The position numbers and the translations under genes are program-made. A DNA stretch of 64,000 nucleotides from Desulfosporosinus metallidurans (lineage in GTDB: Bacteria > Bacillota > Desulfitobacteriia > Desulfitobacteriales > Desulfitobacteriaceae). Of the stretch, positions 52,450 through 61,609 are shown piece by piece (within the stretch, counting starts at the first letter, position 1; every line of letters starts with the position of its first letter). The stretch is taken from contig NZ_MLBF01000006.1 in NCBI RefSeq assembly GCF_001936615.1, positions 62,001 through 126,000 on the forward strand, written 5' to 3'. Below the pieces are notes generated by a model. The model had not been told where the DNA came from, made no database searches, and worked only from the letters and a program-made list of their open reading frames with translations.

Positions 52450-53609
52450 ATCGTTATCTCGCCTCCCATGTCGCCAACCTCCCTCCCTCAGGGATCCGCA
52501 AGTTCTTTGATCTTGTCGCAACCATGAAAGATGTCATTTCATTAGGGGTCGGAGAACCTGATTTTGTAACTCCTTGGACTGTACGTGAAAGTGGCATTTT
52601 TTCTTTAGAACAAGGACAGACCATGTATACTAGTAACGCTGGCCTCTTTGAACTGCGTGAAGAACTTTCCCACCATTTAGCGACCTCTTTAGGACTTTCC
52701 TACAATCCGCTTGACGAGATTCTGATCACCTCGGGAGCAAGCGAAGCCGTCGACCTCGTGATGCGCGCTGTGCTTGCACCCGGAGATGTTGTCTTAGTCC
52801 CTGATCCCTCCTATGTATCCTATGCCCCTTGCGCCACGTTGGCTGGGGCAAGTGTTCGCTATGTTCCGACCCATGCCAAAGAAGCCTTTCGTTTACGTGT
52901 AGAAGACTTAACCCAAGCTTATTCGCCCAAGGCCAAGCTCTTAGTTCTGTCCTACCCCAATAATCCGACCGGTGCGATCATGCAACGCGAGGACCTTCTC
53001 CCCATTGCAGATTTTGTGGCCAAGCACGATCTACTCGTTCTTGCCGATGATATTTATTCCGATCTCACCTATGCTGGAGCACATACCTCTTTCGCAAGTT
53101 TGCCAGGCATGCACGACCGCACTCTCTTTGTCAGTGGCTTCTCGAAATCCTACGCCATGACCGGCTGGAGAATTGGGTACGTTGCCGGACATAAAGACCT
53201 CATCGGAGGTATGACTAAAATTCATCAATACACCATGCTTTGCGCCCCCATCACAGGACAATTCGCAGCCTTAGAAGCGCTACGTTCTGCCTCAGAAGCC
53301 AAAACAGATATGGTCACAGCCTATGATCGCCGACGCCGCCTCATGGTTCACGGTTTTCGGCAAATGGGTTTGGACTGTTTCGAGCCCTTAGGAGCCTTCT
53401 ATGTTTTTCCAAATATTTCCATTACTAACTTATCTTCGGAAGAGTTTGCCGAAGAACTCTTAAAAGAAGAAAAAGTAGCCGTTGTTCCTGGCACCGCCTT
53501 CGGACCATCTGGTGAAGGACATATTCGCTGTTCTTATGCCTATTCCACGGAACAACTTCAAGAAGCCCTCAAACGAATTGCACATTTTGTTAAGCCCAGA
53601 CTTGCCTGA
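52446..53609 (+). CDS. PLP aminotransferase class I/II (AlaT/PatA-like)
   Basis: 387 residues. YPNNPTGA, DDIYSDLTY and the PLP-lysine motif SGFSKSYAMTGWRIGY, with a C-terminal Arg in GHIRCSYA. Likely alanine or aromatic/aspartate transaminase. Coupled to the Lrp-type regulator upstream. No own promoter visible. Confidence 0.92.
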   Translation: MNRYLASHVANLPPSGIRKFFDLVATMKDVISLGVGEPDFVTPWTVRESGIFSLEQGQTMYTSNAGLFELREELSHHLATSLGLSYNPLDEILITSGASEAVDLVMRAVLAPGDVVLVPDPSYVSYAPCATLAGASVRYVPTHAKEAFRLRVEDLTQAYSPKAKLLVLSYPNNPTGAIMQREDLLPIADFVAKHDLLVLADDIYSDLTYAGAHTSFASLPGMHDRTLFVSGFSKSYAMTGWRIGYVAGHKDLIGGMTKIHQYTMLCAPITGQFAALEALRSASEAKTDMVTAYDRRRRLMVHGFRQMGLDCFEPLGAFYVFPNISITNLSSEEFAEELLKEEKVAVVPGTAFGPSGEGHIRCSYAYSTEQLQEALKRIAHFVKPRLA

Positions 53610-53629
53610 AAGACTTCCTTCCTGGATAA

Positions 53630-53663
53630 GGTGCAAGTTGGGGGACGGTTCTTGAACTTGCAT
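53630..53663 (+). repeat. Inverted repeat unit flanking queG, left copy
   Basis: 34-base unit: GGTGCAAGT, GGGGGACGGTTCTTGA, then ACTTGCAT. Its ends TGCAAGT/ACTTGCA are themselves complementary. The right copy is at 54871-54902 in opposite orientation. Lies just after the aminotransferase stop. Confidence 0.85.
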
Positions 53664-53728
53664 CATCATAAAATAAACTCGATTAACTTAAAGAGCCAGT
53701 CGTTGATTATTGAAAGATAAATGTTAGA

Positions 53729-54769
53729 CTACCTAGTTAATTGTTGCAAATATGGAGCAATGATTGGAGGAACTAACTTATCCTTTTCTCGTTCTGCCAA
53801 CCAAAGTTTATAACGGGAATCCTTAATATTGCGCATGACCAGAAAGGCGTTTCTCTGAAGAACACCCTTTCCACGCCATCCCGCGGCCGTCGTTTTGAAA
53901 TGTTGTTGAAACTCTCCTTTGCTTAAATTGAGAGTATCGAGTAAATCAACGCCACGGCGCAGCGGGAATACAGACGAGGACGGGGCAAAGGAAGAGAGCG
54001 CCTTTTGTTCGTCGTGAATCCTTTTTTGGTTGTGTGGACAAACCTCCTGACAAGTATCACACCCGAAAATTCGCATTCCAAGGAGTCCACACTCCACCTG
54101 CGTGAGAACCTCTTTACTCTGCGTAAGATAAGAGACGCAGTGTTTGGCCGCGAACGGTTCTTGCCCGATGATCTGCGCTGGACATGCTTCGGCACATCTT
54201 TGACAGGCTCCACATTGATCCAGCATGGGGGGATGATCTGGTTCAATCTCTTGATCTAGTAGGAGTAAAGCTAAGGCCACAAACGAACCATAACCCGGGA
54301 TAATAAGGTGTTGATTGCGGCCGATCCAACCAAGCCCCGCCCGAACTGCAAAGGCACGCTCCACTAATGGCCCAGTATCCACTTGCCAGCGAAAGGTCCC
54401 TGGCCAACCCTCAATAACCATGGTCTGTACCAGGACATTTATCTTTTGTTGAAGAACACGATGATAGTCTTCTCCCACTGCAGAGCGGGCAATCACACCC
54501 TCTCCTTCCTTAGATGGTAGTGTGGATGGGAGCGGATAAGCCAGGGCGACCACTGTCAGACAGCTTTGCCAATTCGCTTGGGGATCGATCCGTTGCTCAA
54601 TTTCCTTATCTTCAAAAGGAGCCGCCACTCCTTGATCCATCCGAGCCTTTAACAATTGGGCCAAACCGTTAATTGGGTCCGCTGTGGTAAAACCGACTGA
54701 AACAAAACCCAATTCATATCCCCATGTTTTAATATTTGTTTTCCACCGTATTTGTTCGACCGCTTCCAT
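53729..54769 (-). CDS. queG: Epoxyqueuosine reductase
   Basis: 346 residues. Two ferredoxin-type clusters, CGACQRCAEACPAQI (near 190) and CDTCQEVCPHNQK (near 240), with the cobalamin-domain part before them (GLGWIGRNQHLI). Last step of queuosine synthesis in tRNA. Flanked by the two inverted repeat units at 53630 and 54871. Confidence 0.95.
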   Translation of the reverse strand: MEAVEQIRWKTNIKTWGYELGFVSVGFTTADPINGLAQLLKARMDQGVAAPFEDKEIEQRIDPQANWQSCLTVVALAYPLPSTLPSKEGEGVIARSAVGEDYHRVLQQKINVLVQTMVIEGWPGTFRWQVDTGPLVERAFAVRAGLGWIGRNQHLIIPGYGSFVALALLLLDQEIEPDHPPMLDQCGACQRCAEACPAQIIGQEPFAAKHCVSYLTQSKEVLTQVECGLLGMRIFGCDTCQEVCPHNQKRIHDEQKALSSFAPSSSVFPLRRGVDLLDTLNLSKGEFQQHFKTTAAGWRGKGVLQRNAFLVMRNIKDSRYKLWLAEREKDKLVPPIIAPYLQQLTR

Positions 54770-54870
54770 AGTTCCTCCTCAAGCGAAACCTGCACGAAAG
54801 AATGGCGTGTAGGTTCATTGGCATCCGTGAGAAGTATAACTTTCTAAAGACACAAATGCAACTAAAGCTC

Positions 54871-54902
54871 ATGCAAGTCAAGAACCGTCCCTTACTTGCA
54901 CC
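54871..54902 (-). repeat. Inverted repeat unit flanking queG, right copy
   Basis: Reverse complement reads GGTGCAAGT, AAGGGACGGTTCTTGA, CTTGCAT; 29 or so of 32 positions match the left copy, allowing two one- to two-base indels. Together the copies bracket queG and its upstream region. Confidence 0.85.
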
Positions 54903-54982
54903 TGACTTACATATAAAGAAACTTGGCTAGCGCAAGCCCTGGCGAAGGCTGTCGACTTAGTTGCGCTTATACCTCCAGAAGC

Positions 54983-55020
54983 AAAAAAACAAACCTCTCA
55001 CTTAAGTGAGGGGTTTGTTT
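54983..55020 (-). terminator. Rho-independent terminator of the rubrerythrin operon
   Basis: 15-bp stem (54987-55001 with 55006-55020) then TTTTTTTGC on the minus strand, 21 bases after the stop. Confidence 0.88.
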
Positions 55021-55040
55021 CACACTATCGATTGACTTTC

Positions 55041-55529
55041 TTAGAACAATCGGTCCAAAAGCCCTTTGAAAGCAGCTGCATGACGAGCTTCGTCTTTCGA
55101 CGCTCTCTCAAAGAATTCCACGGCCGCCATGTTTCCATCCTTACGGGCTATTTCTGCTGCTTCAGCTTTTCCCTTTTGAGCTCCGAGTTCTGCCTCAACA
55201 CGCCATGCTAGATTTTCCTTGGTGGACTTAACCTTGCCTCGAATGGCATAGATTTCGGACGCATGAGCGGCCTCTTCTTGCCCAATCTTCATAAAGGCCT
55301 GAGCAACTTCGGGGTAGCCCTCTTCTTCCGCTTTCTTGGCAAAAGCATAATACATGCCAACTTCTTCAGTTTCTCCATCCCAGTTTCCCGATAAATTACC
55401 CGCCGTCTTATTTTCGTCAGCCGACAAAAGTACAAATTTCTCCTTAGGAGCCCCACACATCGGACAACGATCCGGTGCCTCATCTCCTTCATGAATATAT
55501 CCACATACACTACATTGCCATTTCTTCAT
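55041..55529 (-). CDS. Reverse rubrerythrin (rubredoxin-like domain at N-terminus)
   Basis: About 162 residues from ATG 55529 (GGGGG ten bases upstream). An N-terminal short rubredoxin-like iron site (CSVCGY, CPMCG) precedes the four-helix diiron domain with EEVGMYYAF, GQEEAAHASEI and SKDEARHAAAF. This reversed order defines the revRbr family, NADH-linked peroxide and oxygen scavengers of clostridia. Follows the rubredoxin-flavin reductase gene by about 50 bases. Confidence 0.93.
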   Translation of the reverse strand: MKKWQCSVCGYIHEGDEAPDRCPMCGAPKEKFVLLSADENKTAGNLSGNWDGETEEVGMYYAFAKKAEEEGYPEVAQAFMKIGQEEAAHASEIYAIRGKVKSTKENLAWRVEAELGAQKGKAEAAEIARKDGNMAAVEFFERASKDEARHAAAFKGLLDRLF

Positions 55530-55580
55530 TACTAAGTTACCCCCTTCATTCTTATAAGCTATCAACTATAAAAAGCGCCC

Positions 55581-56225
55581 TTACTTACTTGCTCTGAAAA
55601 AAGCGTAGGTCATTGGATCCCCTTCTTGTAGGATCTCTCCGGCTGTTACATCCGCAAGAAATAACGTATGTGTTCCTGCATCCAACTGCCCCATAACCGT
55701 TGCTTCCATGGTTACTAGCGAATCATTAAGTAAAAAGACTCCCGATTCTCCACGATGAACTGCTAACCCTTCAAACTTATTAACATCGCGACCTGAGCGA
55801 TATCCGAACCCACGAGCATAATCGTGACCTGTTTGATTTAGTACTGAGACGCCAAACTTGCCACTTTTTTGAATTAATTCGTGAGTAAAGTTTTGCTTAT
55901 TGATTCCAATCGCCAATCTCGCCGGCTCTGCTGTAACTTGAAAACAAGTGTTAGCACATTGACCATTATCCCTGCCTTCAGCCTGAGCCGTAATAATATA
56001 GAGACCATACGAAATCCGGTAAAGCGCTTGACGAATAGCCGTTGCTTTGTCCGGTTGCTCGCTTACCGTTTTTATGACCGATTTAACTTCATTGGACTTA
56101 CTAGCTTCATCCTCTGTTACAAGTTCAAAGAAACTTGCATCTACACCGCAAATTGGACATATTTCCGGCGGATTTTCGCCATTATGAATGTAACCGCATA
56201 CAGTACAACGCCAACGTTTCTCCAT
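55581..56225 (-). CDS. Rubredoxin-flavin reductase fusion (Hrb-like)
   Basis: 214 residues. Rubredoxin-like CTVCGYIHNG and CPICG (1-35), a linker, then a flavin reductase domain (AIRQALYRISYGLYIITA, ANTCFQVTAEP, FGVSVLNQTG). Resembles the high-molecular-weight rubredoxin of acetogens that passes electrons to flavoproteins reducing O2 or NO. Its first 35 residues closely resemble those of the rubrerythrin downstream, so one reductase may feed both. Confidence 0.9.
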   Translation of the reverse strand: MEKRWRCTVCGYIHNGENPPEICPICGVDASFFELVTEDEASKSNEVKSVIKTVSEQPDKATAIRQALYRISYGLYIITAQAEGRDNGQCANTCFQVTAEPARLAIGINKQNFTHELIQKSGKFGVSVLNQTGHDYARGFGYRSGRDVNKFEGLAVHRGESGVFLLNDSLVTMEATVMGQLDAGTHTLFLADVTAGEILQEGDPMTYAFFRASK

Positions 56226-56354
56226 TTACCATAACAACTCCCCTCATTGTAATAATTATAACTTTATAATTTGTACAGGTCAAGTAATTTTCCTGTACTT
56301 CCATTATTTATTTAATCCAATCCTCAGCGCAATCGTATTCCTTAATGACATCAG

Positions 56355-57926
56355 TCATGACTTTTTGAAGAAACCATATTCCCGCTCGAGAAACCGGGGA
56401 TCATTCAGGTTATTCTTTGCATCAAGCATGACTTGTCGACGAACCTGTTCTTTGAACTGACCGAACTTTTCTCCTTCGAGCCCCTTTCCATGGGTATATT
56501 CTCCGAAATAAGCCCAATTCAGCAGATTATCTCGTTCCAATAAAAAGGCACATTCACTTCTAATTTGCTCCTGAATCCAGTTAAACCGTTCTATTGTTTC
56601 TTCTTCAACCTGTTTTCCACCAAGAAAATCCGCTCGCCACAGGTCAAGCAGGTCCTCTACCCTTTGTTTGTTGTAAACTTGCCCATTCCAGCCAATTTCC
56701 CAAGCAAAGTGGCGCATCTTACTGCGAACCTTAGGATGTTCAGCTTCCCCTTTTAAGGCACTCATAAAGGTCAGTGTCCCTACCATATGATGCCCTACTA
56801 AATATTCGAGTTCTCGTTCTCCCTTATTCCCTCCGGGGAGAACCATGCTCCATTGGAAGCGGGGCAAAATTTCCCTAACCAATCGAGCACTCTCCCTTTC
56901 ATGTTGGAGAAAGTGCCGTTTTCCTGCTGGAACTAATTCGAAATGTTTTTTTGCCTTCGCTTGTGTTGCAGTTATACGTTTTATAACTATAGTATCTGGA
57001 TAGTTATCCAGCCTTCCACCGCGAACTTCAACATTCTTGTCTTTCCATCTCTCAAGATTCTTATCAACTAACTTGAACCCCTCTACTTGATAGCCCTGAT
57101 TGGTTAAGCGCACAGTTCCCCAAACATAACATTCCCGGCTGGCTGTTTCCCATTTCCCCATGTCATGAAATAACGCAGCCAACCGCAATAACACTCGATT
57201 AGGCGTATTTCTCACGACATGCCGAGTATGTTCCCAAGCATCCTTTGTATGATAGCGATTTTGCACTAGTCCTTTAAGCCGCGCCAATTCAGGGATGTAC
57301 ATTTGCCAATACCCTAAGTCATCAAGAAGTCCCAGTGCTTTGTCAATCTCTTCTAAAACTAGAATTCGAGCTAATTCTTCAGTGACCCGCTCAGAAGAAA
57401 CTTTATGTAATAGTGAGAGGTTATCGACTGCAGCCTGCCACGTCTCCTGTTCAATTTCAAAACCGTACCGGACCGATAGGCGTATGAGTCGCATAATTCT
57501 CAACGGATCTTCCACAAAACGATCTACTGCACAGCCGCATGCTCTCAGTCGTCTTTCATCTAAATCCTGCAGACCCCCTAAAGGGTCTTTGATCTCTCCA
57601 GTCCGAACATCTTGATAAATCGCATTCAGTGTGAAATCCCTGCGCAGGGCATCCTTTTCCACCTCTCCGGAGAAAGACGCAATGTCCAAACGCTCTGTCT
57701 CCTTGAACAAACTGACCGTCTGAAGGTGTGCCCCTATCACGTGTGGCGTATAGCCCCAATCAGACAGTTTTATCTCTATTTCCTGGAGGGGAAGTGTTGT
57801 AACCACATCCACGTCTTTTGCAGGGATCCCCAATTGTGCATCGCGAACTGCCCCACCAACTATGTAGAGTGGACCTAGGTCACTGAGTTTTTTCAGGATC
57901 TCTCGTTGGAACGATGTGCCAATCAT
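56355..57926 (-). CDS. cca: CCA tRNA nucleotidyltransferase / poly(A) polymerase with HD domain
   Basis: 523 residues. IVGGAVRDAQLGIPAKDVDVV (with the catalytic DxD), RRDFTLNAIY and DPLRIMRLIRLSVRYGFEI are class II nucleotidyltransferase motifs. An HD domain (LLRLAALFHDMGKWETA, about residue 235) and a C-terminal extension follow. Adds or repairs the tRNA 3' CCA end. Confidence 0.93.
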   Translation of the reverse strand: MIGTSFQREILKKLSDLGPLYIVGGAVRDAQLGIPAKDVDVVTTLPLQEIEIKLSDWGYTPHVIGAHLQTVSLFKETERLDIASFSGEVEKDALRRDFTLNAIYQDVRTGEIKDPLGGLQDLDERRLRACGCAVDRFVEDPLRIMRLIRLSVRYGFEIEQETWQAAVDNLSLLHKVSSERVTEELARILVLEEIDKALGLLDDLGYWQMYIPELARLKGLVQNRYHTKDAWEHTRHVVRNTPNRVLLRLAALFHDMGKWETASRECYVWGTVRLTNQGYQVEGFKLVDKNLERWKDKNVEVRGGRLDNYPDTIVIKRITATQAKAKKHFELVPAGKRHFLQHERESARLVREILPRFQWSMVLPGGNKGERELEYLVGHHMVGTLTFMSALKGEAEHPKVRSKMRHFAWEIGWNGQVYNKQRVEDLLDLWRADFLGGKQVEEETIERFNWIQEQIRSECAFLLERDNLLNWAYFGEYTHGKGLEGEKFGQFKEQVRRQVMLDAKNNLNDPRFLEREYGFFKKS

Positions 57927-58050
57927 GCAACCCCTCCGTTCGCTTTTACATTTATGGTTATGCTTATGTTCTCTTTGCTATAAGCCATTAATAAACATAA
58001 ACATTTTCTCCAACAAATCGATTTTCTACTCTTGATTAGTGGTCCACGTT

Positions 58051-58932
58051 TTAACAGAGTACGGAAATTTTTGGCCCAATTTGAATATGCCATGTGCTTA
58101 CTGGACCACATTCCCCATCAAGATCCGAAGAGATCGATCGATCCGTATGTACCGTCAGTTCTGCTGTCTGAAATTCTTTGATTTTTTCGCCATCAACTTT
58201 TTCTCCACGCAAAACTTTTAAGAGGAGTCGAATAGTTTCAGGCCAGCCTGCTGCCGGAACCATTAAGATATCCAGTTTCCCATCAGTCAAAGAAGCCCTT
58301 GGCACAAGTTGTCTCATTCCCCCAACCGAAAGACCATTTACGGCCATAAACAAGACAACCTCTTCAATACATCGTTGGCCGTCATTCTCAAACTCAACCC
58401 GAAAGGGCCGAAATGAAGGGAGGGTCTCAATCCCTTTGAGAAAATAGGCCAATTGCCCGAGTGTATTCTTGACGCGAGTATCCACCTTTTGGGATACATC
58501 CGTTAAAAGTCCTGCACTTGCCACATTAACAAAATATCGATCGTTGAGCTTTCCTGTATCCATCTCAAAAATGTTTCCCTTAGCTATGACTTTACACGCT
58601 TCCGGAATACTTTTCGGTAAGCGCAACGCATAGGCCAAATCATTCGCGGTTCCCACGGGCAAAATGCCAAGTGCAGGACGTTGTTTCGCCGAAACGTGTA
58701 GCAATCCGTTCACCGCTTGATGAATACTTCCATCTCCTCCAGCAATAACCAAGCGATCTACATCCGTGCTTTGAGCCGAGATCTGTTCAATATCTTCGGG
58801 AGAAGACGCCCGATGAACGCATACCTGATTGCCACCTTCTTGAAAAACACGGATCACAGTATCCAGTTGGGCGGTTAATTTACGTCGCCCTGCGTAGGGA
58901 TTATAGATCAACCGCAATCGTTTACTTTTCAT
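58051..58932 (-). CDS. Diacylglycerol kinase-family lipid kinase (YegS/DgkB-like)
   Basis: 293 residues. IYNPYAGRRK start, the kinase GGDGSIHQAVNGLL near residue 65 and PVGTANDLAYAL near 95; FEMDTGKLNDRYFVN begins the second domain. Phosphorylates a diacylglycerol or related lipid. Overlaps the membrane protein upstream by 11 bases. Confidence 0.92.
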   Translation of the reverse strand: MKSKRLRLIYNPYAGRRKLTAQLDTVIRVFQEGGNQVCVHRASSPEDIEQISAQSTDVDRLVIAGGDGSIHQAVNGLLHVSAKQRPALGILPVGTANDLAYALRLPKSIPEACKVIAKGNIFEMDTGKLNDRYFVNVASAGLLTDVSQKVDTRVKNTLGQLAYFLKGIETLPSFRPFRVEFENDGQRCIEEVVLFMAVNGLSVGGMRQLVPRASLTDGKLDILMVPAAGWPETIRLLLKVLRGEKVDGEKIKEFQTAELTVHTDRSISSDLDGECGPVSTWHIQIGPKISVLC

Positions 58933-59371
58933 GGCTGTTGTTCATCGACTCCTTGTCAAGCTCTAGCTTACGTTCTTCCAATCGCGTGTGTAACTGGCGA
59001 ATTTTCGTATTCAGTAAGTGCGCATTAAACAGAAAAACGGTGGCAAGAATAACGGCGATTAAACCGCTCTGAATTAACACGGCCCTCGTTTCATCGTACG
59101 GAAAAGCATGGATTACCATATACTCCATAATAAGATTGGCAATCGGAAAGAATAGCGCTTCTATAGCGAGCCCTCGAAAAATAAGAATCCATAGATCTTT
59201 ATTGCTCTTATCCTCCTGAAACCCTTTACGGATCAAAAGCCCCAAAGCCAGAATTGCACCAGCAAAAAAAGCGATCAGACCATATTTACCTATGGCCACC
59301 CCAACATTAAGATTAGCGCCCAAGCCCCATAATACAGCGCCTAAGAAAATTGAAAGCAGCTTATTAATCAC
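58922..59371 (-). CDS. Small membrane protein, unknown
   Basis: 149 residues with four hydrophobic segments (about 4-22, 29-48, 64-85, 100-120) and a highly charged C-terminal helix (RLEERKLELDKE). No family recognised. Coupled by overlaps to both the M29 peptidase (four bases) and the lipid kinase (eleven bases), suggesting a shared envelope-lipid or peptide context. Confidence 0.75.
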   Translation of the reverse strand: MINKLLSIFLGAVLWGLGANLNVGVAIGKYGLIAFFAGAILALGLLIRKGFQEDKSNKDLWILIFRGLAIEALFFPIANLIMEYMVIHAFPYDETRAVLIQSGLIAVILATVFLFNAHLLNTKIRQLHTRLEERKLELDKESMNNSHEK

Positions 59372-60531
59372 GATACCCCTCCATAAATATTCCCAGTAAT
59401 AGTTTCTCCAAATGGTGTTTTCAGATTTTCAGGATTTAAAGCCTCAAGCTCTGGTAAGACAAAGCGCCCATCTTTTCGGATTAGCTTTTCATCAAAGTAA
59501 ATCTCTCCACCGCCATAGTCTGGTCTTTGAATACACACTAAATCCCAGTGAATAGCGGATTTATTTCCATTGTCGCAATCGTCATAACAGGCTCCGGGAG
59601 TGAAATGGAAACTTCCATCAATCTTTTCATCAAACAATGTGTCCTTTATGGGTGTCTGAATATACGGATTAACCCCGATAGCAAATTCGCCAACGTAACG
59701 TGCTCCCTCGTCGGTATTAAAGACGGATTCAATTCGTTCCGTATCGTTGGCAGTTGCTTTAACAATCTTTCCGTTTTCAAAGTCTAAAACGACAGTATCA
59801 TAAGTGAAACCCTGGTAAAGTGACGGTGTGTTATAGCTAATTCGTCCCTTGATTGATTCTTTCAGTGGGGCACTAAATACCTCTCCATCAGGGATATTAA
59901 GGCGTCCGTCACATTTAATGGCTGGCATCCCTTTGATAGAGAATTCCAAATTCGTTCCTGGTCCAACAATATGTACACGATCCGTTTTCTCCATCAAGTC
60001 CTTCAGCGGATCCATGGCCCTCGACATCTTAGAATAATCCAAGTTACACACATCAAAGTAAAAATCCTCAAAACCTTCAAGGCTCGTATTCGCTAATTGA
60101 GCCATTGCAGGATTTGGATATCTCAACACACACCAACGAGTATGGGGCACCCGTTGCTCCGAATGCACAGGTTTTTGGTAGTGAGACGCATATAGTTTCA
60201 TGCTTTCACTAGGGACGTCTGCCCACTCATTGACATTTTCTCCCGCCCGAATTCCAATATAAGCTTGCATTTCTTTCATGCGTGCTAGATCCCAACGCGT
60301 CATGGCTTCCGCCTGCTCCACTGAGAATTCTTTCAATACTTCTCGTAGTAAGGTATGATTAATAGTAGATACAAACGGCATTCCACCTGCTTGATAGGCA
60401 TAGCGCACTAGCGCTTGGGCAAGTGGAATATCTTGGCCTATCACTTCAATAAGAATCTTTTCGCTGGGTTTAAGGGCAATCGAGTAATTGATTAAAGAAT
60501 CGGCGAGTTTTTCAATACGGGAGTCTTTCAT
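59368..60531 (-). CDS. M29-family aminopeptidase
   Basis: 387 residues. The M29 (thermophilic aminopeptidase) metal and active-site segments are visible: Glu in NTDEGARYVGEFAIGVNP, His in SFHFTPGACYDD, His/Asp in SAIHWDLV, plus HTRWCVLRYPN. Cytosolic, metal-dependent. Start of a three-gene coupled unit with the membrane protein and lipid kinase. Confidence 0.92.
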   Translation of the reverse strand: MKDSRIEKLADSLINYSIALKPSEKILIEVIGQDIPLAQALVRYAYQAGGMPFVSTINHTLLREVLKEFSVEQAEAMTRWDLARMKEMQAYIGIRAGENVNEWADVPSESMKLYASHYQKPVHSEQRVPHTRWCVLRYPNPAMAQLANTSLEGFEDFYFDVCNLDYSKMSRAMDPLKDLMEKTDRVHIVGPGTNLEFSIKGMPAIKCDGRLNIPDGEVFSAPLKESIKGRISYNTPSLYQGFTYDTVVLDFENGKIVKATANDTERIESVFNTDEGARYVGEFAIGVNPYIQTPIKDTLFDEKIDGSFHFTPGACYDDCDNGNKSAIHWDLVCIQRPDYGGGEIYFDEKLIRKDGRFVLPELEALNPENLKTPFGETITGNIYGGVS

Positions 60532-60644
60532 TTTTGGGCCTCCTTACAATCTCTATCAGGCAAAGACATATATGAAGTTTATATTCTTCATGCTTGATAA
60601 TTTTCCTTTTTATCGTCAATTTTATGTCAGAAAGGGAGGAATAT

Positions 60645-61556
60645 ATGAACAACCAACCTATTCTGTGGGAATACCGTTTGCAGGCGGAGGACTCCGGCCA
60701 GAAATATCTATCCATTCTGCTGCACAAATTTCATTTTTCCCTCAAAGTATTGCAACACTTAAAACAAGGAGAACGAGTTTGGGTTAATGGGCGCTTCACT
60801 TATTTAACGGCGCGAGGCAAAGAAGGAGAACTATTATCCATCCAGCTCTTTTTCGACGAGGAAGCCAATATTCCTGGAGAAGATCTCCCACTTGATCTTC
60901 TTTATGAAGATGAATACATTTTGGCTGTGAATAAGCCGGTGGGTCAGGTGGTTCATCCCAACCACCGTTATCTTACAAACACGTTAGGGAATGCCGTCAT
61001 CGGCTATTGGGAACGTCAGGGGGAACATCGCCTGTATCGTCCAATTCACAGAATTGACCGAAATACCTCCGGCGTCGTTGTCATCGCCAAAAATCAATTT
61101 GCTCATCAACAACTCGCCTGGCAACTTGAACGCGGACAACTTCATAAACGATACTACGGGTTCGTTCAGGGAGTTGTCCGCAAAAAAGAAGGAACCATCG
61201 ATAATCCAATTGGGCTTGCCCCCGATAGTTTCATCAAGCGCAAAGTCCAACCCAATGGACAACCTGCACGGACGCATTTCCGCGTCCTCCATCGCTATCC
61301 GAACGCTACGTTTCTCGAATTCATCCTAGAAACCGGTCGCACCCATCAAATCCGCGCACACTGTGAGGGCCTCGGGCACCCCTTGCTTGGGGATGATCTT
61401 TACGGTGGAGACCCTATGCTTATTAACCGCCAAGCCCTACACTCCTCAGTGTATGCTTTTCTACATCCTGCCACTGGCCTCCCCATTGTTATTCGTGCTC
61501 CTTTTCCCGAGGATCTACGGGTATTAATGAAAAAGTTAAAATTTGATATTTTATAG
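60645..61556 (+). CDS. RluA-family 23S rRNA/tRNA pseudouridine synthase
   Basis: 303 residues from ATG 60645 (GGGAGG five bases upstream). PIHRIDRNTSGVVVIAK holds the catalytic Asp; ETGRTHQIRAHCEGLGHPLLGDDLYGG is the second family block. An S4-like N-terminal part (LQHLKQGERVWVNG) is present. Target uridine cannot be told from sequence. Confidence 0.92.
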   Translation: MNNQPILWEYRLQAEDSGQKYLSILLHKFHFSLKVLQHLKQGERVWVNGRFTYLTARGKEGELLSIQLFFDEEANIPGEDLPLDLLYEDEYILAVNKPVGQVVHPNHRYLTNTLGNAVIGYWERQGEHRLYRPIHRIDRNTSGVVVIAKNQFAHQQLAWQLERGQLHKRYYGFVQGVVRKKEGTIDNPIGLAPDSFIKRKVQPNGQPARTHFRVLHRYPNATFLEFILETGRTHQIRAHCEGLGHPLLGDDLYGGDPMLINRQALHSSVYAFLHPATGLPIVIRAPFPEDLRVLMKKLKFDIL

Positions 61557-61609
61557 ACGTTATTATATAATGTCTATAAAATATCAAATAGTTTAAGGAT
61601 GTGTTTACA

